Source of the DNA: Stenopsyche tienmushanensis
Taxonomy: Eukaryota; Arthropoda; Insecta; Trichoptera; Stenopsychidae
Assembly: GCA_008973525.1 (NCBI GenBank)
Contig: WACJ01000187.1
Location: 620,001-684,000, forward strand
DNA: 64,000 bases
Direction: 5' to 3'
This document shows positions 1 to 13,000 of the stretch, one piece after another. The notes beneath the pieces are model-generated. The model did not search any database. It saw only the letters and a program-made list of their open reading frames with translations, and was not told where the DNA came from. The position numbers and the translations under genes are program-made. Each line of letters opens with the position of its first letter. Within the stretch, counting starts at the first letter, position 1.

Positions 1-991
1 CACTCCCAAAGAGAGATGTGGATATATTTTCTGATATGAAGCATTTGGAAGTTCAATCTACCAATAATTTTAGATTTTCTTCAATGTTCGTTATCGTCAG
101 CAAAACAAATATTTATGTCTTATCTTCGTCATCGAATCTCAGTTTTAAATATACATTAAAATCTCTTCGATGATTTAAAAAAATATTTGTATGCATGACT
201 TTTAAGGGAACTGCTAACTTCTGGTTTAGTCTAGCCATTCGAATGAAAAATAAAATTAAAAAAATAATTAGATTTTTTACCTTGTAATTGTCCCTGACAT
301 TTAATTTTTCTTCGTTGCTATTTGAAATTTTGACGTCCTTCTTTGTTAAAGTTAAGTCAAGTAGAATTTATGTCTCTTTGGGTGTTTCTCTTTGGAATAA
401 GTGAAAATTATCGTTTAATTTGCGTTCGTATGTTCTATTTATCGGTATGATCCTTTTACAAAATCTCTGCTATTTTGCTACGTTTATCCTTTTATATATT
501 AAGCGATGCATTTATTTAAATGCGATATCCTATTTGTGTATGAATAATGGCCTCTAAATTGTATATGCCATCCAAACCTGTTTTTAAGTTTTTGTTTTTA
601 CCTAATAGGAGTCTTGAGATCGATTTATTAATCGAATTATATAATGCATGTTTCAAGTATCGTCATCTTCCTGCTCTTTTCGATGGCTCTCAGTTCTTTC
701 ATTATTTCCAATACAAATATTGGCAATGCTTTAAATCAGTTAAGTTTATTAAAAAAATGCATTTATACTTGCATGTATTCTAATGTAGTTTAATTTTCGC
801 GCCTAAAACACAATGATCTAAAATGGTATACCATGGTATTTTTTCAATGCTTGCAACAATTTCGAACTCTTCTGTTAGTGATTACATAATTAATTTGGTT
901 TTGTATCAGTCTATTCTATGATTTTTTTTTAAATTTTCATGAGGATTTGAACTAAGTGTTCGTCCTCGCCAGTTCTTTTTCAGGACAGAAC
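1..991. other. Non-coding AT-rich DNA
   Basis: Short chance frames only (for example 547-783). No family recognised. Confidence 0.5.
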
Positions 992-1510
992 CAGCAGACC
1001 CGCAGTAATCCGACAAGCGCTTTACAAGGCAGTGTCAGATTATCAAATTTATTGGACTATAGCGTACTGCCGCCGACTTGTAATCTGTAAAATTATGAGA
1101 TAATACAAGTTTTCATATTATGGAATTAACGTTATAAACATGATTGTCTTAGTTGTTACAAAAAATAAAAACCTATTACTGCTATTAAATGTATTCCATG
1201 ACGATATTTGAAGCGTTCCAACCATTTCTTGCTAGCTACAAAGTCTTCTGTTTTTGTTACCTCCTTGTAAAATAATGTTGCTTTCATGGTCAATTTAGAT
1301 ACAGAAGAAATCACATATACTATCGTCCTACGCTGTACTCATTTGCCAGCTTACAAAAATATTTAATACGATTTAGGCGATCTAGAATCTCACTTTTGCA
1401 TTTTTTTACATTGACGAAGCTTTGCCGTGCATATGTATTATATTTGTATTGGAGTGTCGGATTACACAGGTCTCCGGATTAGGCTGGAGCCGGATTACCG
1501 CGGGTCTGCT
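992..1510. mobile_element. Tigger/pogo-like MITE
   Basis: Inverted termini CAGCAGACCCGCAGTAATCCG (from 992) and CGGATTACCGCGGGTCTGCT (ending 1510) differ at one position over about 20 bp. The 519-bp interior has no ORF. The terminus type is that of pogo/Tigger elements. The expected TA duplication is not clear. Confidence 0.68.
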
Positions 1511-1759
1511 ATATTGAAAATCAGATAATAAAAATGATCAAAATTACAATTATGCCAGATTTCTCTGCGGGTTACTAAAATTTTCTCGCGGACCACAAGT
1601 GGTCAATTTTTTTGCACTACTTTCTTGAATACTTGGCATTTGTGAAATGAAATAGCTGGGTATCATAACCTTCACTTATCTCTTTATTCTTGATTTTAGT
1701 GCGATAATAAAGTGATGGAGAAAGAGTGCAAAAAAATGATCTTCTGAAACTAATGCAGT

Positions 1760-2240
1760 GGTTGTCTTTAGCAAGTAACCAATTCATGCTTAAGGATTGG
1801 CAGATTTTCTATGTATTTTTCTTAAAATTTAATCCACTTCTAGATTACAACATCATGTATTTACCTAATTGGAAAAATATTAAAAAATACTATAAATACT
1901 ATAATAATGAATTTATTAGATCTCTGGATAGTGCAAGAGTTAAACACACTTCAATCGACAATAATTTCCTCTGAAACCAGACTTTATATTATTTGTTATG
2001 GCGTATTAAATTACATTCACATTGTACAAAATCCTCAATATCAGCCATTTTAATTTAATTTATAACCAGCTGTCCTTGATAAATCGAAGTTGTTGATTTG
2101 TAAAGCGAATCAGAGATAAATATCAGCTTAGTTAGATCTTATAAAGCAAGAAAATCCGAATGATGACGTTTATTTGAAGAAATACAAAATTATATATTTT
2201 ATTAATGATATATATGTTGATTGAATGAACAGTCTTGAGA
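1760..2240 (+). mobile_element. 3' part of the same Jockey-like LINE
   Basis: Nucleotide similarity to 14680-15170 in the same order: GTGCAAGAGTTAAACAC, CAATCGA, TTACATTCACATTGT, AACCAGCTG, CTTATAAAGCAAGAAAA and CCGAATGATGACGTTTATTT. Only the region after the RT domain is present, as expected for a 5'-truncated insertion. The 82-codon frame at 1726-1974 is the decayed C-terminal coding part. Confidence 0.72.
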
Positions 2241-2639
2241 TACTAATTGAATACACATTAAATATAATTTTATTATTATAGGTAAGTAAAAATTGTGGAT
2301 AGATGTGGATCGTTTATCTTGTGTGATCTATCTTGTAGCTGCTTGTAGTCGGCTCCTAAACATAGTTTTCATAAAAGAAAGTGCTTCTTCAAATAAATAG
2401 CTAATCAAAAGTTGAATTCTGTCGAAACTTATTAAAATAAGGATTTATTTATTTAATTTTATTGAAAATTACTCGGTAATTTTCGGTTACAAACCACAAA
2501 AAGTTTCGGCATTTTGAACTTCAATAAACTCATCTTGAAGATTGACAATGCCTGAAAAAATTCAAACATATGATTACGTACCCAAATGTGTTTTGCCATA
2601 TCTTCTTAAATGGAATTAGGGATCAAATTCAAGATTTAT

Positions 2640-3156
2640 TTTCTGCAGTTGGCAAAAAATTAAGCATATTTTTACTTTGTATAATATTGTGTATAGCATA
2701 GAATATAATTAAGAAGAAATATTGTAAAATTAGTCCATACAATTAAGACGTTTATTATACATGTGTCTGCCAAATTTCATAAACAATACTCATTTAGGGC
2801 GTATGGGAGCTTTTACCTTTCAAAATCATCCGTTACTTTTCGAGTATACAATCGTACTAAGCACGTTTCTTGAGACAGTTACTTCCATAATAGATCTTTT
2901 ACTAGGCAATCAAGTATTTCCGATGAATATAGACAGTACAAATCCCTAAATTTTTGTTAAAAAAGACTTCCTAGTCCGTATCTGTTGCGACTAATGGCGT
3001 CGCGCCAATTCAAGAAAGTGCTCTGAATTTCATACCTAATCTAGCTTCCCTTCTTCGGCCTATAACTTTGATAAATTTATTTATGTCGACTTGAAATTTA
3101 CTGAAAGTATTCTTAAACATTGTTTTTTGTACCAACAAGGTAGAAACGTCCCTTAA
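2640..3156. mobile_element. Half of the GGGACGTTT TTAA element, dispersed copy
   Basis: Ends at 3156 with AGGTAGAAACGTCCCTTAA. Its interior matches the unit 3 element (TTCTTGAGACAGTT, TAATAGATCTTTTACTAG, TATTCTTAAACATTG) and the unit 1 element (AATTAAGCATATTTTTACTT). The other terminus was not found. Confidence 0.65.
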
Positions 3157-3685
3157 TTATTATATTTTTAGCCTCTTCTCTTCCAGAAGCAAATTCAATG
3201 TCGGAAAAGAAGTCATATTATTTTCTTCCATTTTATTTTTCGGTAGTTTTAACCATTTTTTTTTTTTAGTTTTCCATTGAACTCTCTTAATTGCTTTGTC
3301 AGTCTAATCTTAGTGTGATCATGAACTCGGATGCATATTTTCAGCTTATTAAGGATCTTGTTTTTGATCGGAGGCTGTGACCTTATGGTTAATGCCCACA
3401 TGAATCTGCATTAATCTGCAAGTTAATTATTTGTAGTCGGGAATAATTGTATTTACATTTTAGATGAAGAGGCAATATAATATAACATGTTTAACTAAAT
3501 TGTTCTAAGGCTAACTACTTAGATGACTAACTATTCCAGAGAATTATAAAATATTACTGTGTAAGGGATATATAAATAATATATTAACAGCTAAAGCTTA
3601 AATATCTTTTTGCTGAAACTAATTTTGATACTTAAATTTACATTTTGAATTGATGATACTGATTTATTGTAAATTATGTCAAATC
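3157..3685. other. Non-coding AT-rich DNA
   Basis: No coding signal. Forms the left flank of the RTE insertion. Confidence 0.5.
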
Positions 3686-3701
3686 ATAATGCAAAGTTAT
3701 A

Positions 3702-5070
3702 CTTACTTACTTACTTCCGGTGGCGCTTATAGCCCTATCAGAGAGCCCCGGCCACCGACAACGCTTGCCGCCATTTTCGTCTGTCCTGGGCCTCCTCCCT
3801 CCAATTGCCCAGGCCCAGACGAGCAGCGTCTTTTTTTACCTGATCCGCCCAGCGAAGTCGAGGTCTTCCGACGGGTCTACTGCCACTCGGCTGAAAATCT
3901 AAGACGGCTCGGGGAACTCGGTGTATCGGCATCCGCGCCACATGACCTGCCCAATGGAGACGGCGGGTTCGGACGAAGCTAGTTATTGACGCCTCGCCGT
4001 ACATGACCATGACCTCGTGATTGGACCTCATGGTTTCGTAACCCGAGGTCGCATCCCGGAGAGGTCCGAAAATTTTTCTCAAAACTTTTCTCTCGAACCT
4101 CTCGAGGCGCATCGCATCCCGCGCGGTCATGGTCCATGCTTCACCCCCGTAAACCACTACCGGCCTAATCAATGTTTTATATATTTTAATTTTAGTTTTA
4201 GCCGATAGTGATTTGTTTCCTAAAATTTTCTTCAGGCCATGGTAGCACCGATTTCCGTATTGAATCCTGGAGGTTATTTCGTTGCACATCAAGTTCTTCT
4301 CCGTGAGGATGGATCCTAGATACTTGAAATCCTGGACCCTTTCAATATTATTGTTATTGACACTCACGGAGGTACAACCTCCAGTATTCACTCTCGAAAC
4401 CGTCATTAGCTTAGTCTTTTCATAATTTATAGTCATACCGAAGGTAGCAGCAGCCCCGTCGACAGACGTAAGCGCCGCCAAAGCTTCCGATCTCGATTTC
4501 GCCACAACGTCGATGTCGTCCGCAAAGGCAAGATACATTAAATCTTCGTTCCATGGATGTGCGTGTCCCAATCTGCCAGCCTCCCTCATGATTGCTTCCA
4601 ACGCAATATTAAAGAGGATCGGGGAGAGGGCATCCCCCTGTCTAACTCCCGTCGTCACCTCGAAGGGCTCCGACAGGGCACCGTTGGCACGTACCACACT
4701 GACCGATCCGGTCACGCACATCCTCGACAGCCTCACCAGCTTACTCGGGATTCCCATCTCCAACATGGTCCTCCAAAGCTTTTCCCGATTGATGCTGTCG
4801 TAAGCCCTGCAGAAATCTACAAAAACGTGGTGGAGATCGACACCGTATTCCCACATTTTTTGTGAGAATAATTTAACCGAAAATAATTGGTCCACAGTAG
4901 ACCTGCCGGGTCTGAAGCCACACTGGTATTCTCCGAGAAGTTCCTCCACGATGGGAGACAGCCGCCCGATGAGAGCTCTTGTAAATAATTTATATGCTAT
5001 GTTTAAAAGGGATATGCCCCTGTAGTTGGAGCACAGCAGCACATTCCCTTTCTTATGTATTGGGCTATGT
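3702..5070 (-). mobile_element. 5'-truncated RTE-type non-LTR retrotransposon
   Basis: A 1369-bp insertion flanked by the perfect 16-bp direct repeat ATAATGCAAAGTTATA (3686-3701 and 5071-5086). Its 3' end on the minus strand is a short AAGT repeat tail (ACTT repeats from 3702). The body encodes the reverse transcriptase C-terminal two thirds and runs open to the truncation point. These are the signs of target-primed reverse transcription, and the intact duplication and frame point to a recent event. Confidence 0.93.
3738..5069 (-). CDS. Reverse transcriptase fragment (RTE clade), 5' partial
   Basis: Open from the 5' truncation to its stop. It begins in the fingers region (IHKKGNVLLCSNYRGISLL). 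The palm carries FVDFCRAYDSI, GVRQGDALSPILFNIALE and the catalytic FADD box (LAFADDIDVV). The C-terminal region is typical of insect RTE-like proteins, with HWAGHVARMP, GRPRLRW and a final W-rich segment. The endonuclease and RT N-terminus are missing because of truncation. It has no start codon of its own and is unlikely to be a functional gene. Confidence 0.9.
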   Translation of the reverse strand, partial: HSPIHKKGNVLLCSNYRGISLLNIAYKLFTRALIGRLSPIVEELLGEYQCGFRPGRSTVDQLFSVKLFSQKMWEYGVDLHHVFVDFCRAYDSINREKLWRTMLEMGIPSKLVRLSRMCVTGSVSVVRANGALSEPFEVTTGVRQGDALSPILFNIALEAIMREAGRLGHAHPWNEDLMYLAFADDIDVVAKSRSEALAALTSVDGAAATFGMTINYEKTKLMTVSRVNTGGCTSVSVNNNNIERVQDFKYLGSILTEKNLMCNEITSRIQYGNRCYHGLKKILGNKSLSAKTKIKIYKTLIRPVVVYGGEAWTMTARDAMRLERFERKVLRKIFGPLRDATSGYETMRSNHEVMVMYGEASITSFVRTRRLHWAGHVARMPIHRVPRAVLDFQPSGSRPVGRPRLRWADQVKKDAARLGLGNWREEAQDRRKWRQALSVAGAL

Positions 5071-5164
5071 ATAATGCAAAGTTATAGCGTTGAACAATAT
5101 GTGAAAATTATCAAATTTCTTTTCAAAATTAGTGCCAGTGCTAGGAGTATTCGACGTTCATCAG

Positions 5165-5375
5165 TTTTTTAAATAATCAACCAACACCCGTACGTCATCG
5201 AAACGCAAGGTCTTCCGAAAAAATCGTTGCTGTGCGCGAGTGTGTGCGGGAACACCCGAGGCAGACAATTGCTTGACATTTCTGCGATTTCGACTTTGCG
5301 CCGTGATTTGGGTTTGCACCGGTATAAAATCCAACAGAACCAAGAACTTAAGATAAAAAATCATAGGCATCGCCG
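5165..5375 (+). mobile_element. DUF4817/DDE_3-type transposase N-terminal scrap
   Basis: Plus-strand frames read VRECVREHPRQTIA and, after a shift, LRRDLGLHRYKIQQNQELK. This is the helix-turn-helix region of Tc1/mariner-like transposases that end in a SPDLTPLDFF motif. An opposite-strand 100-codon frame here is a by-product. It begins about 80 bp beyond the RTE target duplication. Confidence 0.7.
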
Positions 5376-5711
5376 TATTATCTAGGTCTGGATCTGGATC
5401 GGAGTCTGGAACAATTGGAAGTTGACCCAAATTTCGCCAATTGATCATAATGCTAATATACATATTTTAGACACCGTTATAAAATTTCTGAAATAGATAA
5501 TTTATATATTGTAAATAAATCTTTAAAAATAACATACAAATAAGCTCAATTTAAAGATTGTGGAATTTTTATCTCAGAAATTACTCGATTTCGTCTCAAA
5601 GATCGACTTAACCACCGTAATGCGCGCGCATCCTTTCTCTCCCCATCCTCGCGGCCCAAATTTCATTTCACCAGAACAATATGCGCCAACATGGTGCATC
5701 CATACAATATT

Positions 5712-5955
5712 TTTACTATTTCTATGTTATTCTCGCAAGTGTAAACAATAAGTTGACAAAGTTTTATCGCAATCGGATGAACGGCATGGAAGCGCATTAA
5801 ATACGGACAAACAAACATTTATTTTTATATATTAAACTATACCTATGTTACTCTCGCAGTCCTCAGCAATAAGTAGACGAAGTTTTATCGCAATATGATG
5901 AACGGTATAGCAGCGCATTACATACGAACAAACAGGATTCATTTTTTATATACAA
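5712..5955 (+). repeat. Dispersed repeat family, two tandem copies
   Basis: Two adjacent copies (about 5712-5830 and 5832-5955) share CTATGTTAYTCTCGCA, AATAAGT, GACRAAGTTTTATCGCAAT, GATGAACGG and a final ATTTTTATATA. An inverted copy lies at 28688-28805 and a diverged one at 56010-56112. Non-coding. It may be the 3' end of an unclassified retroelement or SINE. Confidence 0.7.
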
Positions 5956-6956
5956 GAAGATTGTTGTGAGAAATGCTTTTAAAAAGCTAGCGTTGATTGA
6001 TATGCCAATGCAAAATTGGTATATTATGCAGTGGTATAACTGCGGTTATTTAATTTTTAAATGTGTTTGAAAGATTTTTTGAATTTGAATTTCTTATTAG
6101 AAAAAAAATCATACAGCATAGCCTGATAATGATATCTGACTTTTTCTGTTAATTTTAGAGATTCAGTTCTAAATAATAAATGCCTTAAAAACTCATGTAA
6201 AATTATCAATTATCTAAATTATTGGCTTTTAATTAGTATTTATAAAAGTATATTTTTCAAGCTACAATAGTTAGTTTTTTTTAGTAATACTTCATGACCA
6301 AATGTTTATCGTACTATTCTCGTTAGTAAAAATTGTATAATTATTTTATAATAATTTTGAGTGATATTCCTTGTGTTGACTTCGTTCCAATATTTTTATG
6401 GTATTTATGAGGTAGATGTTATGTGCCACAATGTGTCTGCAGCATCACGGAAGATGTCACTGTTAAATTGTCACATTGCGTCTAAAGAAAGACGGAAGAT
6501 GTCACTGTTAATCTTTTTTTTTTGTGGAAGAGGAAAATCTTCGAAAGATTGGGAGTAATTGCTTGTCTATATCACAATTTTTCCTAAGGCGTGAGACAGA
6601 GACGATTGTCTTGCGTCTCATCATACACTCGTGCATCGATGGCAAAATCGTGCCATAAAGATATCCCTACACGTCTAAATATTCTCAATATATTTTTTTA
6701 TAGAAGCTCATAAATGTTCATAGTTACTATTCAACAAAAAATTGTATTCTAAGGAATCTTTTAACTGTCATAAAATTTGGGTATAATTAACTGAAATCGC
6801 TATCATCGGATAAGCTAAGACTAAAGCTCTTTCAACAAAGATAAGACGACTTTCGTTCGTATTGTCTTGAGAACAGACGTTTGTTTTGATAATTGAGATA
6901 TTCCCCCATTCACAATCATTTTTTCAGAATAAATAGCGTCCCTGTTAAATATTTGC
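5956..6956. other. Intergenic, 3' of NRF-like copy A
   Basis: One 65-codon frame (6361-6558) built on a local repeat (GGAAGATGTCACTGTTAA twice, near 6450 and 6492). Nothing else seen. Confidence 0.45.
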
Positions 6957-6962
6957 TTTATT
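6957..6962 (-). promoter_or_regulatory. Poly(A) signal of NRF-like copy A
   Basis: AATAAA on the minus strand about 50 nt past the stop codon, in a normal place for a short 3' UTR. Confidence 0.55.
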
Positions 6963-7012
6963 TGCCCTATTAAACGAATATTTGAAATGGAAATATGACT
7001 AGGAATATTAAA

Positions 7013-10000
7013 TTACAATTTTGTGAAATCATGTTTGGACATCGTTTCTACATTAAGTTTGGTAATCTCACTGTTAATGTCCATGGTTTTGATTTCGATT
7101 TTATCTTCATCTTTTTCTTTAATTTTGAACAACATCTTTTGAATGTTACAGAATGGCATTTCTACTAAGATACATAACATCCAAGATATTAAGTATGTAA
7201 TTGTAACGCTTAAAACACACATGGCTACCTAGAATATAATATTTCTTAATTAATTCAAATTAATTATATCATAGTAATTCTTAGGTATATATCACTTACT
7301 ACACTGTATCCAGTGGCTTCAAATGGTTGCCCGATTGATCCAACAAATAACCTCTGAGGTATTGTATGCACTAAGTATGCACAGTATGTGAGTCTGCCAA
7401 GAATGTGGAAACCTTCCCATTCTATTATATTTCTTATGATATCTGCGAAGAACAGATAAATAATTAAATTATTTGTGTTATTAATTGTATATATTTATTA
7501 AAAATATAAAATGGTTATACATACTATCACATTTATGAATTGTGCCGAGAAGAAAGCAAGCAATTAGCGTTCCATAAAGTGTTTTGTTCAAAGCTGCATA
7601 AACAGCAGCAGACAAAGGATTGTATTTATAATCATCCTTAGTAAATATAACACCGCTCAACACTACTGCTGCACTCAATGGTAATATAAGTAAATACAAA
7701 ACACAAAACCACTGAAATTAAAATAATCATATAAAATATCTTCATAAAGGGCGTAAAAATAAAATTACTGATGAGAAATAACCTTTGTCTTCTTTAAACT
7801 AATGTTATTTTTTTCAAAATAATATTGCAAGCATCCCGCAATCAGTCCCACAGTATATCCGCCTAAGTTACCTTGTACTGTGATGTACATATGTATAAAT
7901 GTAGAACTTTCTATATACACTGTTCTTAAAGATCTAAAATAAAGTATAATAATTAATAGTATGAAACTTTTTAAATTAAATTATTCTTAAACGATTAGCA
8001 AAATAATTTTAATACTTACTCTGGGCTATAATCGATGAGTGCCGTGTATTTATTTTTGAATGTTAATATTCCCGGAAGAAGGACAGCAACGCTCATTAAG
8101 ATACCAAATAGAACCTTTTTGATGTTAGGATATTTCCATATTATCATCATGATTAAAGCTCCATATAAAAATAGTTGTGTGTCAGCAGCTAAATACCTGC
8201 GTACAAAAGACAAAATGATAAATCATTAAAAACTTTTTAAATGAAATAGATGATTAAGTGTAAAAATATATATTACCATGATTGAATAAAGCAAGCACGC
8301 TTATTGATAATGTAATTATTGAGATATAGAAGATTTATCCACCAGTTTTGACGACAAGCATCAGCTTCATTGCCTACGATTTGTTGCCATTGTGGTCCAC
8401 TTCCCATTCTTCTATACAACGTACATGCGAATCCAAGTACTATAGCATAAACTGGAGTAAGTCTAAAATCATATTATTTTATTTGTTTATATAATATAGA
8501 TCAATGTTAAATGTGTGCTATTGTATGAGTTTTAATTTTTTAAAAGTTTTTGAATCCAAATAATAGACATATAGTATAAAAGCCAGCCACTGAAATTTTG
8601 CATCCATTTCTACAAAGCTAATTTTTATTTCAGTCATTGTTTATACAATGTAAATCGGGAAAATTACTGTCTACCAAGCTGCTATTTTGTTTACATTAAT
8701 TATTGTTAAAGAAAAGTTGTCTATTTTCAATACAAGTTGACTAAGGCTTCGGTAGACGTGACTTAGGCGCGGAAACTTGATTGAATTATTGCAAATTTGA
8801 AAGCATTGCAATATTAAGGATATATAATATTTATTATAAACAGCTATAACATTGTTTCAGTCGACAGTAGACTGCCGTTTGGCTTAGTTACAATATCAAA
8901 ACAATAAAATGAGAATGAATCAGCTTTGTAGGAATAATTACACAAATAATATCACTGTTTCCCGTACTAATAAATGATACAGATATAAATAACAAGTGTT
9001 TTATTATATCTAATTATTTCAATCAATTTGATTTATATCTTGAATATTGAAAATAATTAATATAAAGCCATTAATTTACCTCAGCCAGCGTTGAAATAAT
9101 AAAAAGAAATAAGTTTTTATGTTTACTCTTTTGTGTTTTTCTATATAAATAAGGAAATGATAGGCCATCAAGAAGCTGGCCATGCAAAAGAAAGTCTGCA
9201 CAATAACATTTGCATTGAATACTGTTTGTAGTAATATATTATCGTAGTTCTGAAAAAAAATAATTAAACCTTTTAAACTATAAATTATAAGGCATACTTT
9301 AGAAACCTTTTTTATTTATATTTCACAGTTTATGCCCTATCAATTTGAAACGCTTTAACTTTGTTAATTTTTGTAAATAACATATAATTCGACAATTACA
9401 TCTTTAAAACAACAGCCACACTGAAGTGATTTTGATAATAGTTTTTCTGGCGAACTCTATATATAAATATAACTCAACTTTATTTGCCGTAGTATTTCCA
9501 TCAAATTAGTAAATTGTCGTTATTAACAAGTAATCAAAACGATGGTCCTCCTAATAAAAGTAGACCATTTGTAATTGACGGATATGTGAGCAACGGCAGA
9601 CGGAATCAAGAGTTGATATAAAAGGAAGCTATTGGGATAAATTTGGTTTAATTAATTATAAGAAATGAAAAAGCTATACTTACGGATTCTAACACGATAG
9701 GATTTTTCATGTATCCATTTATAATAACGATAGGAGCATGCGAACAAATAACTAATATCATCGTAAGGAATCTTATCCCGTGCATGCAACTGAGATGCGT
9801 CGTTTCCTTATCATCGGCGTTGTCGGATCTTTTTTTAGCTTTTGTCATAAGTTTTTTCCAATTAGAAATAACTGAAAAAGCAATTAGAGGGCCAATACCT
9901 GCAAAGAAATATTTTTATCATTGAATTTTCATAATGTGTTTCATACTTATCAGAACTAGAAATCATAGCGATTTCACACTACTATTTGTTCAGACCTATG

Positions 10001-13000
10001 GAAAGTCTTTGTGGAATAAAAATATTTTTATATGAGCAAATATAGTCAAAATTCAAGATTTTTTTTAGCAAAAACCTGGAAAATATTATCGAGCAATAGT
10101 GATAATTGAGTTAATTAATCATGTATGGTTGAAACTAATCGGATAAATTGAACAGGAAACATATTTTTTTACGTATATGGTAATTTTGGGTGCTTACTTT
10201 GTTTTTCTTCAGTTTTTAGGCATCTCCAATGATACAGGGAACCGGTTATGTTGACAAGAACTAAACACATAATAATAGCCAAAAAAATCCAATCGCTCAC
10301 ATCCATGTGGACCCTCTCATTTTTCTTCTCGCAATAATTGATGAAGATATCTCCTTCCAGGTCGTATTTTTCGGTCAATTGCCGATTGACACATTCTGTG
10401 AGTATTTTATGCAGCGTTTCATTGTTTGATTCTAGATCTCGATAAGACATTGTGGTATTGCATGATCGAGTCACACATATGCCCTTATGCAAGATGTCAT
10501 GCCGAAAATGCTGCATAGTGTTGGCACTAAAATTCTGAAAAAAATATTATATTTAATTAACACGTTGTAGTCCGCGCCATTACACCCTGCATTTGGTGCA
10601 AATCGGGATAAAAGCGGTTTTTTATATTTTTAAATTTCATAAAGAGTAAGTGTCGAGATATTTTGGATCAAATAGGAAATAATTTATCAACACTAACCGA
10701 AATTTGAAAAAAAAAGTTATAATTTGGGACTGTGTAAATCATATTGCATTTGCTACCGCTAAATTTGATTTCGTTTTTTTTGCATTTTTTCAATGATTCG
10801 ACTTTTAAAAATACATTCTCCAAATGAATTTCCGAAATTCTAACTTTTTACGGAGTTAAAGTTATTTTAGTGACACGGCAACTTGGCCGATCCTACCATT
10901 ATGATATCTTTTAACGCGTTTTTCTCGAAACTACTTTTTTCAACACGGTTACTTCAAACTGGGCACGAAATTATTCTATATAAAACTCTATTATTCCTAT
11001 CAGATTTTTGCCAAAATTTATTTTTTAACTATTTAAAAAAAATTAAAACTGACAAAATTGTGTTCAAATCTTCGGTTACAATACGAAAGACCTCCCCTTG
11101 GCCCTCCTTGAATGACTTGTGTCATCGAAGAACTTGTGATATGGACAAGGAATCACTCTCAAAAACCTGCTGAATTAATAGAAACTTTTGGGTGATGGAC
11201 TTTCTTAGTTTATCGCAAAATTTTATGGCGATCCATTGGGTTGTGTTACATTGCTTCAAAAAGAGTTTTAAGAGGAACGCACGCCCTGATTCTCAGAAAA
11301 CAAAAAACACTAATGTTTAAAAGTTATAATCATTTTTATTATTCAAGGAAATAAATATTACACAATCTTTCTTGTAATCTAGAACTCGAAATCTAGAAGT
11401 GAGTAAATTTGTAATTTACACAGGTTCTGTAATAGTTTTGTGAGTGCCTTTGGATTTTTGCGTTCGTCAAGAACACGCATACTAATCATGCGGACATCAT
11501 TGTTTTATTGTGTGGCAAGCAAAAATATGGCAATAAAATAAAAGCGAATAATTTTGAATAGTTGCAAACGGGTTATTGTTGATATGAAAAAAGTAAAAAC
11601 ACAAATAAAAGTTTAGAAGGCACCAACACTTGTTAAAGAACGATCGGTCAAATATGAGTCGAACTTGAATGAAAATGTTTATGTACAATTTTCTTCAAAA
11701 GGAAAATGATTTTCAAATTTTTATGTTAAAATTTGTCATCGGAAAATTCTGAAATTCTGGAGAGTATTAAAATTACATTTTGTAATTTTATTTGGGGTTT
11801 CAGAAAATATATATAACACTCTCTGTTAAGCATAGAGTAGGCATCGTTATGATTTGCATTACAATTGTTAGCTTTAATTAAACGCTTTGAGGTTCAAAAT
11901 ATGGGATATATGTATGTATATATAAATCCAATAAATAAATAACGTTAAATCTAGGAGCAGTCAATAATTTATAAGTCAATAACATAAAGCAAGAGTGTCA
12001 TAAATTGGTAAACTTAATGCCGGAGAGGAGATGGGTCAACCAGTATATTATTTATTTATAAATCAATGAGTGTGTATTATCTACGAGCTTTGACTTCGCT
12101 TATCTTAGCATGACAACAAAATAGTGAAGGCTTAGGGAACATTAAATCATTTTGTCAAGGATGTATATTTTTTTGGAAAAAAATCTTGATCTGACCAAAA
12201 CGTGCGTAATCAAACACGTTCTGAAGGTAAAACTATTTTTTTTTAGAAGTAAGTATCGTTGTTACTGAGTAGTTTAATCAAGAATAAATAAAATATTTCG
12301 TTGTTGAATTATTCGAAATCAGACACTGATTTATGTGAATACCTGCCCAAAATTCTTTGATTTATGAGGGGAAAAAATCTTGAATCGTGTTGTAATGTAT
12401 AGTCCCTGTATAACACGATCGTTGGATACTTAAAAATATCATATAATACAAATAAAAAATAATATGGGGCACTTTGTTATGTTCCAAAAATAAAAACTAG
12501 GATTTTGAGATAATCCTGAGGTTTATGATTTATGTTTTGCCAAAACACTGTTATTTTCGATGGTTTTAACTTAAACATGTTTATGAATTTAATTGTATGA
12601 AGATAAACACTTGTGAAATTTTTCTTCTTAATTTTATGCTTAATTCAGTAGAAGGATCGTTAACTTTTCTTTATGATTTTTGGGACAGAATAATTATAAA
12701 CTTCATCGTTTTTTTTTAATTTTTTTAAATCCTTAACATTTATATGGATAAAGCCTAAAGAGTTTATAAAAACATATAGATACTATGAAAAACCATGTCG
12801 AAGTAAAATACAAAAACTGAATATTTTTTGCCACTTTGTTTTCAGCTGACTCTACTGACCATATGAGATAAAATTTAATATTAAAGTAATTAATATGATG
12901 AAATTTTTACCTTAATATGATACCATAAATCTGATGGTTTCGTAGACTTTAAATGAATATCCACATTGCAATAATATCCATCCGTTAGAAAACAATCATC

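Noticed and set aside
3650..4865. Plus-strand ORFs across the RTE element
   Set aside because: Antisense to a well-supported reverse transcriptase frame.
5161..5463. 100-codon minus-strand ORF
   Set aside because: The opposite strand encodes a recognisable transposase N-terminus. This frame has no motif.
8035..8229. Plus-strand ORFs in the NRF-like genes (also 9709-9924)
   Set aside because: They overlap verified exons on the other strand.
10883..11173. 96-codon ORF in an intron of NRF-like copy A
   Set aside because: Intronic, on the opposite strand, with no recognisable motif.
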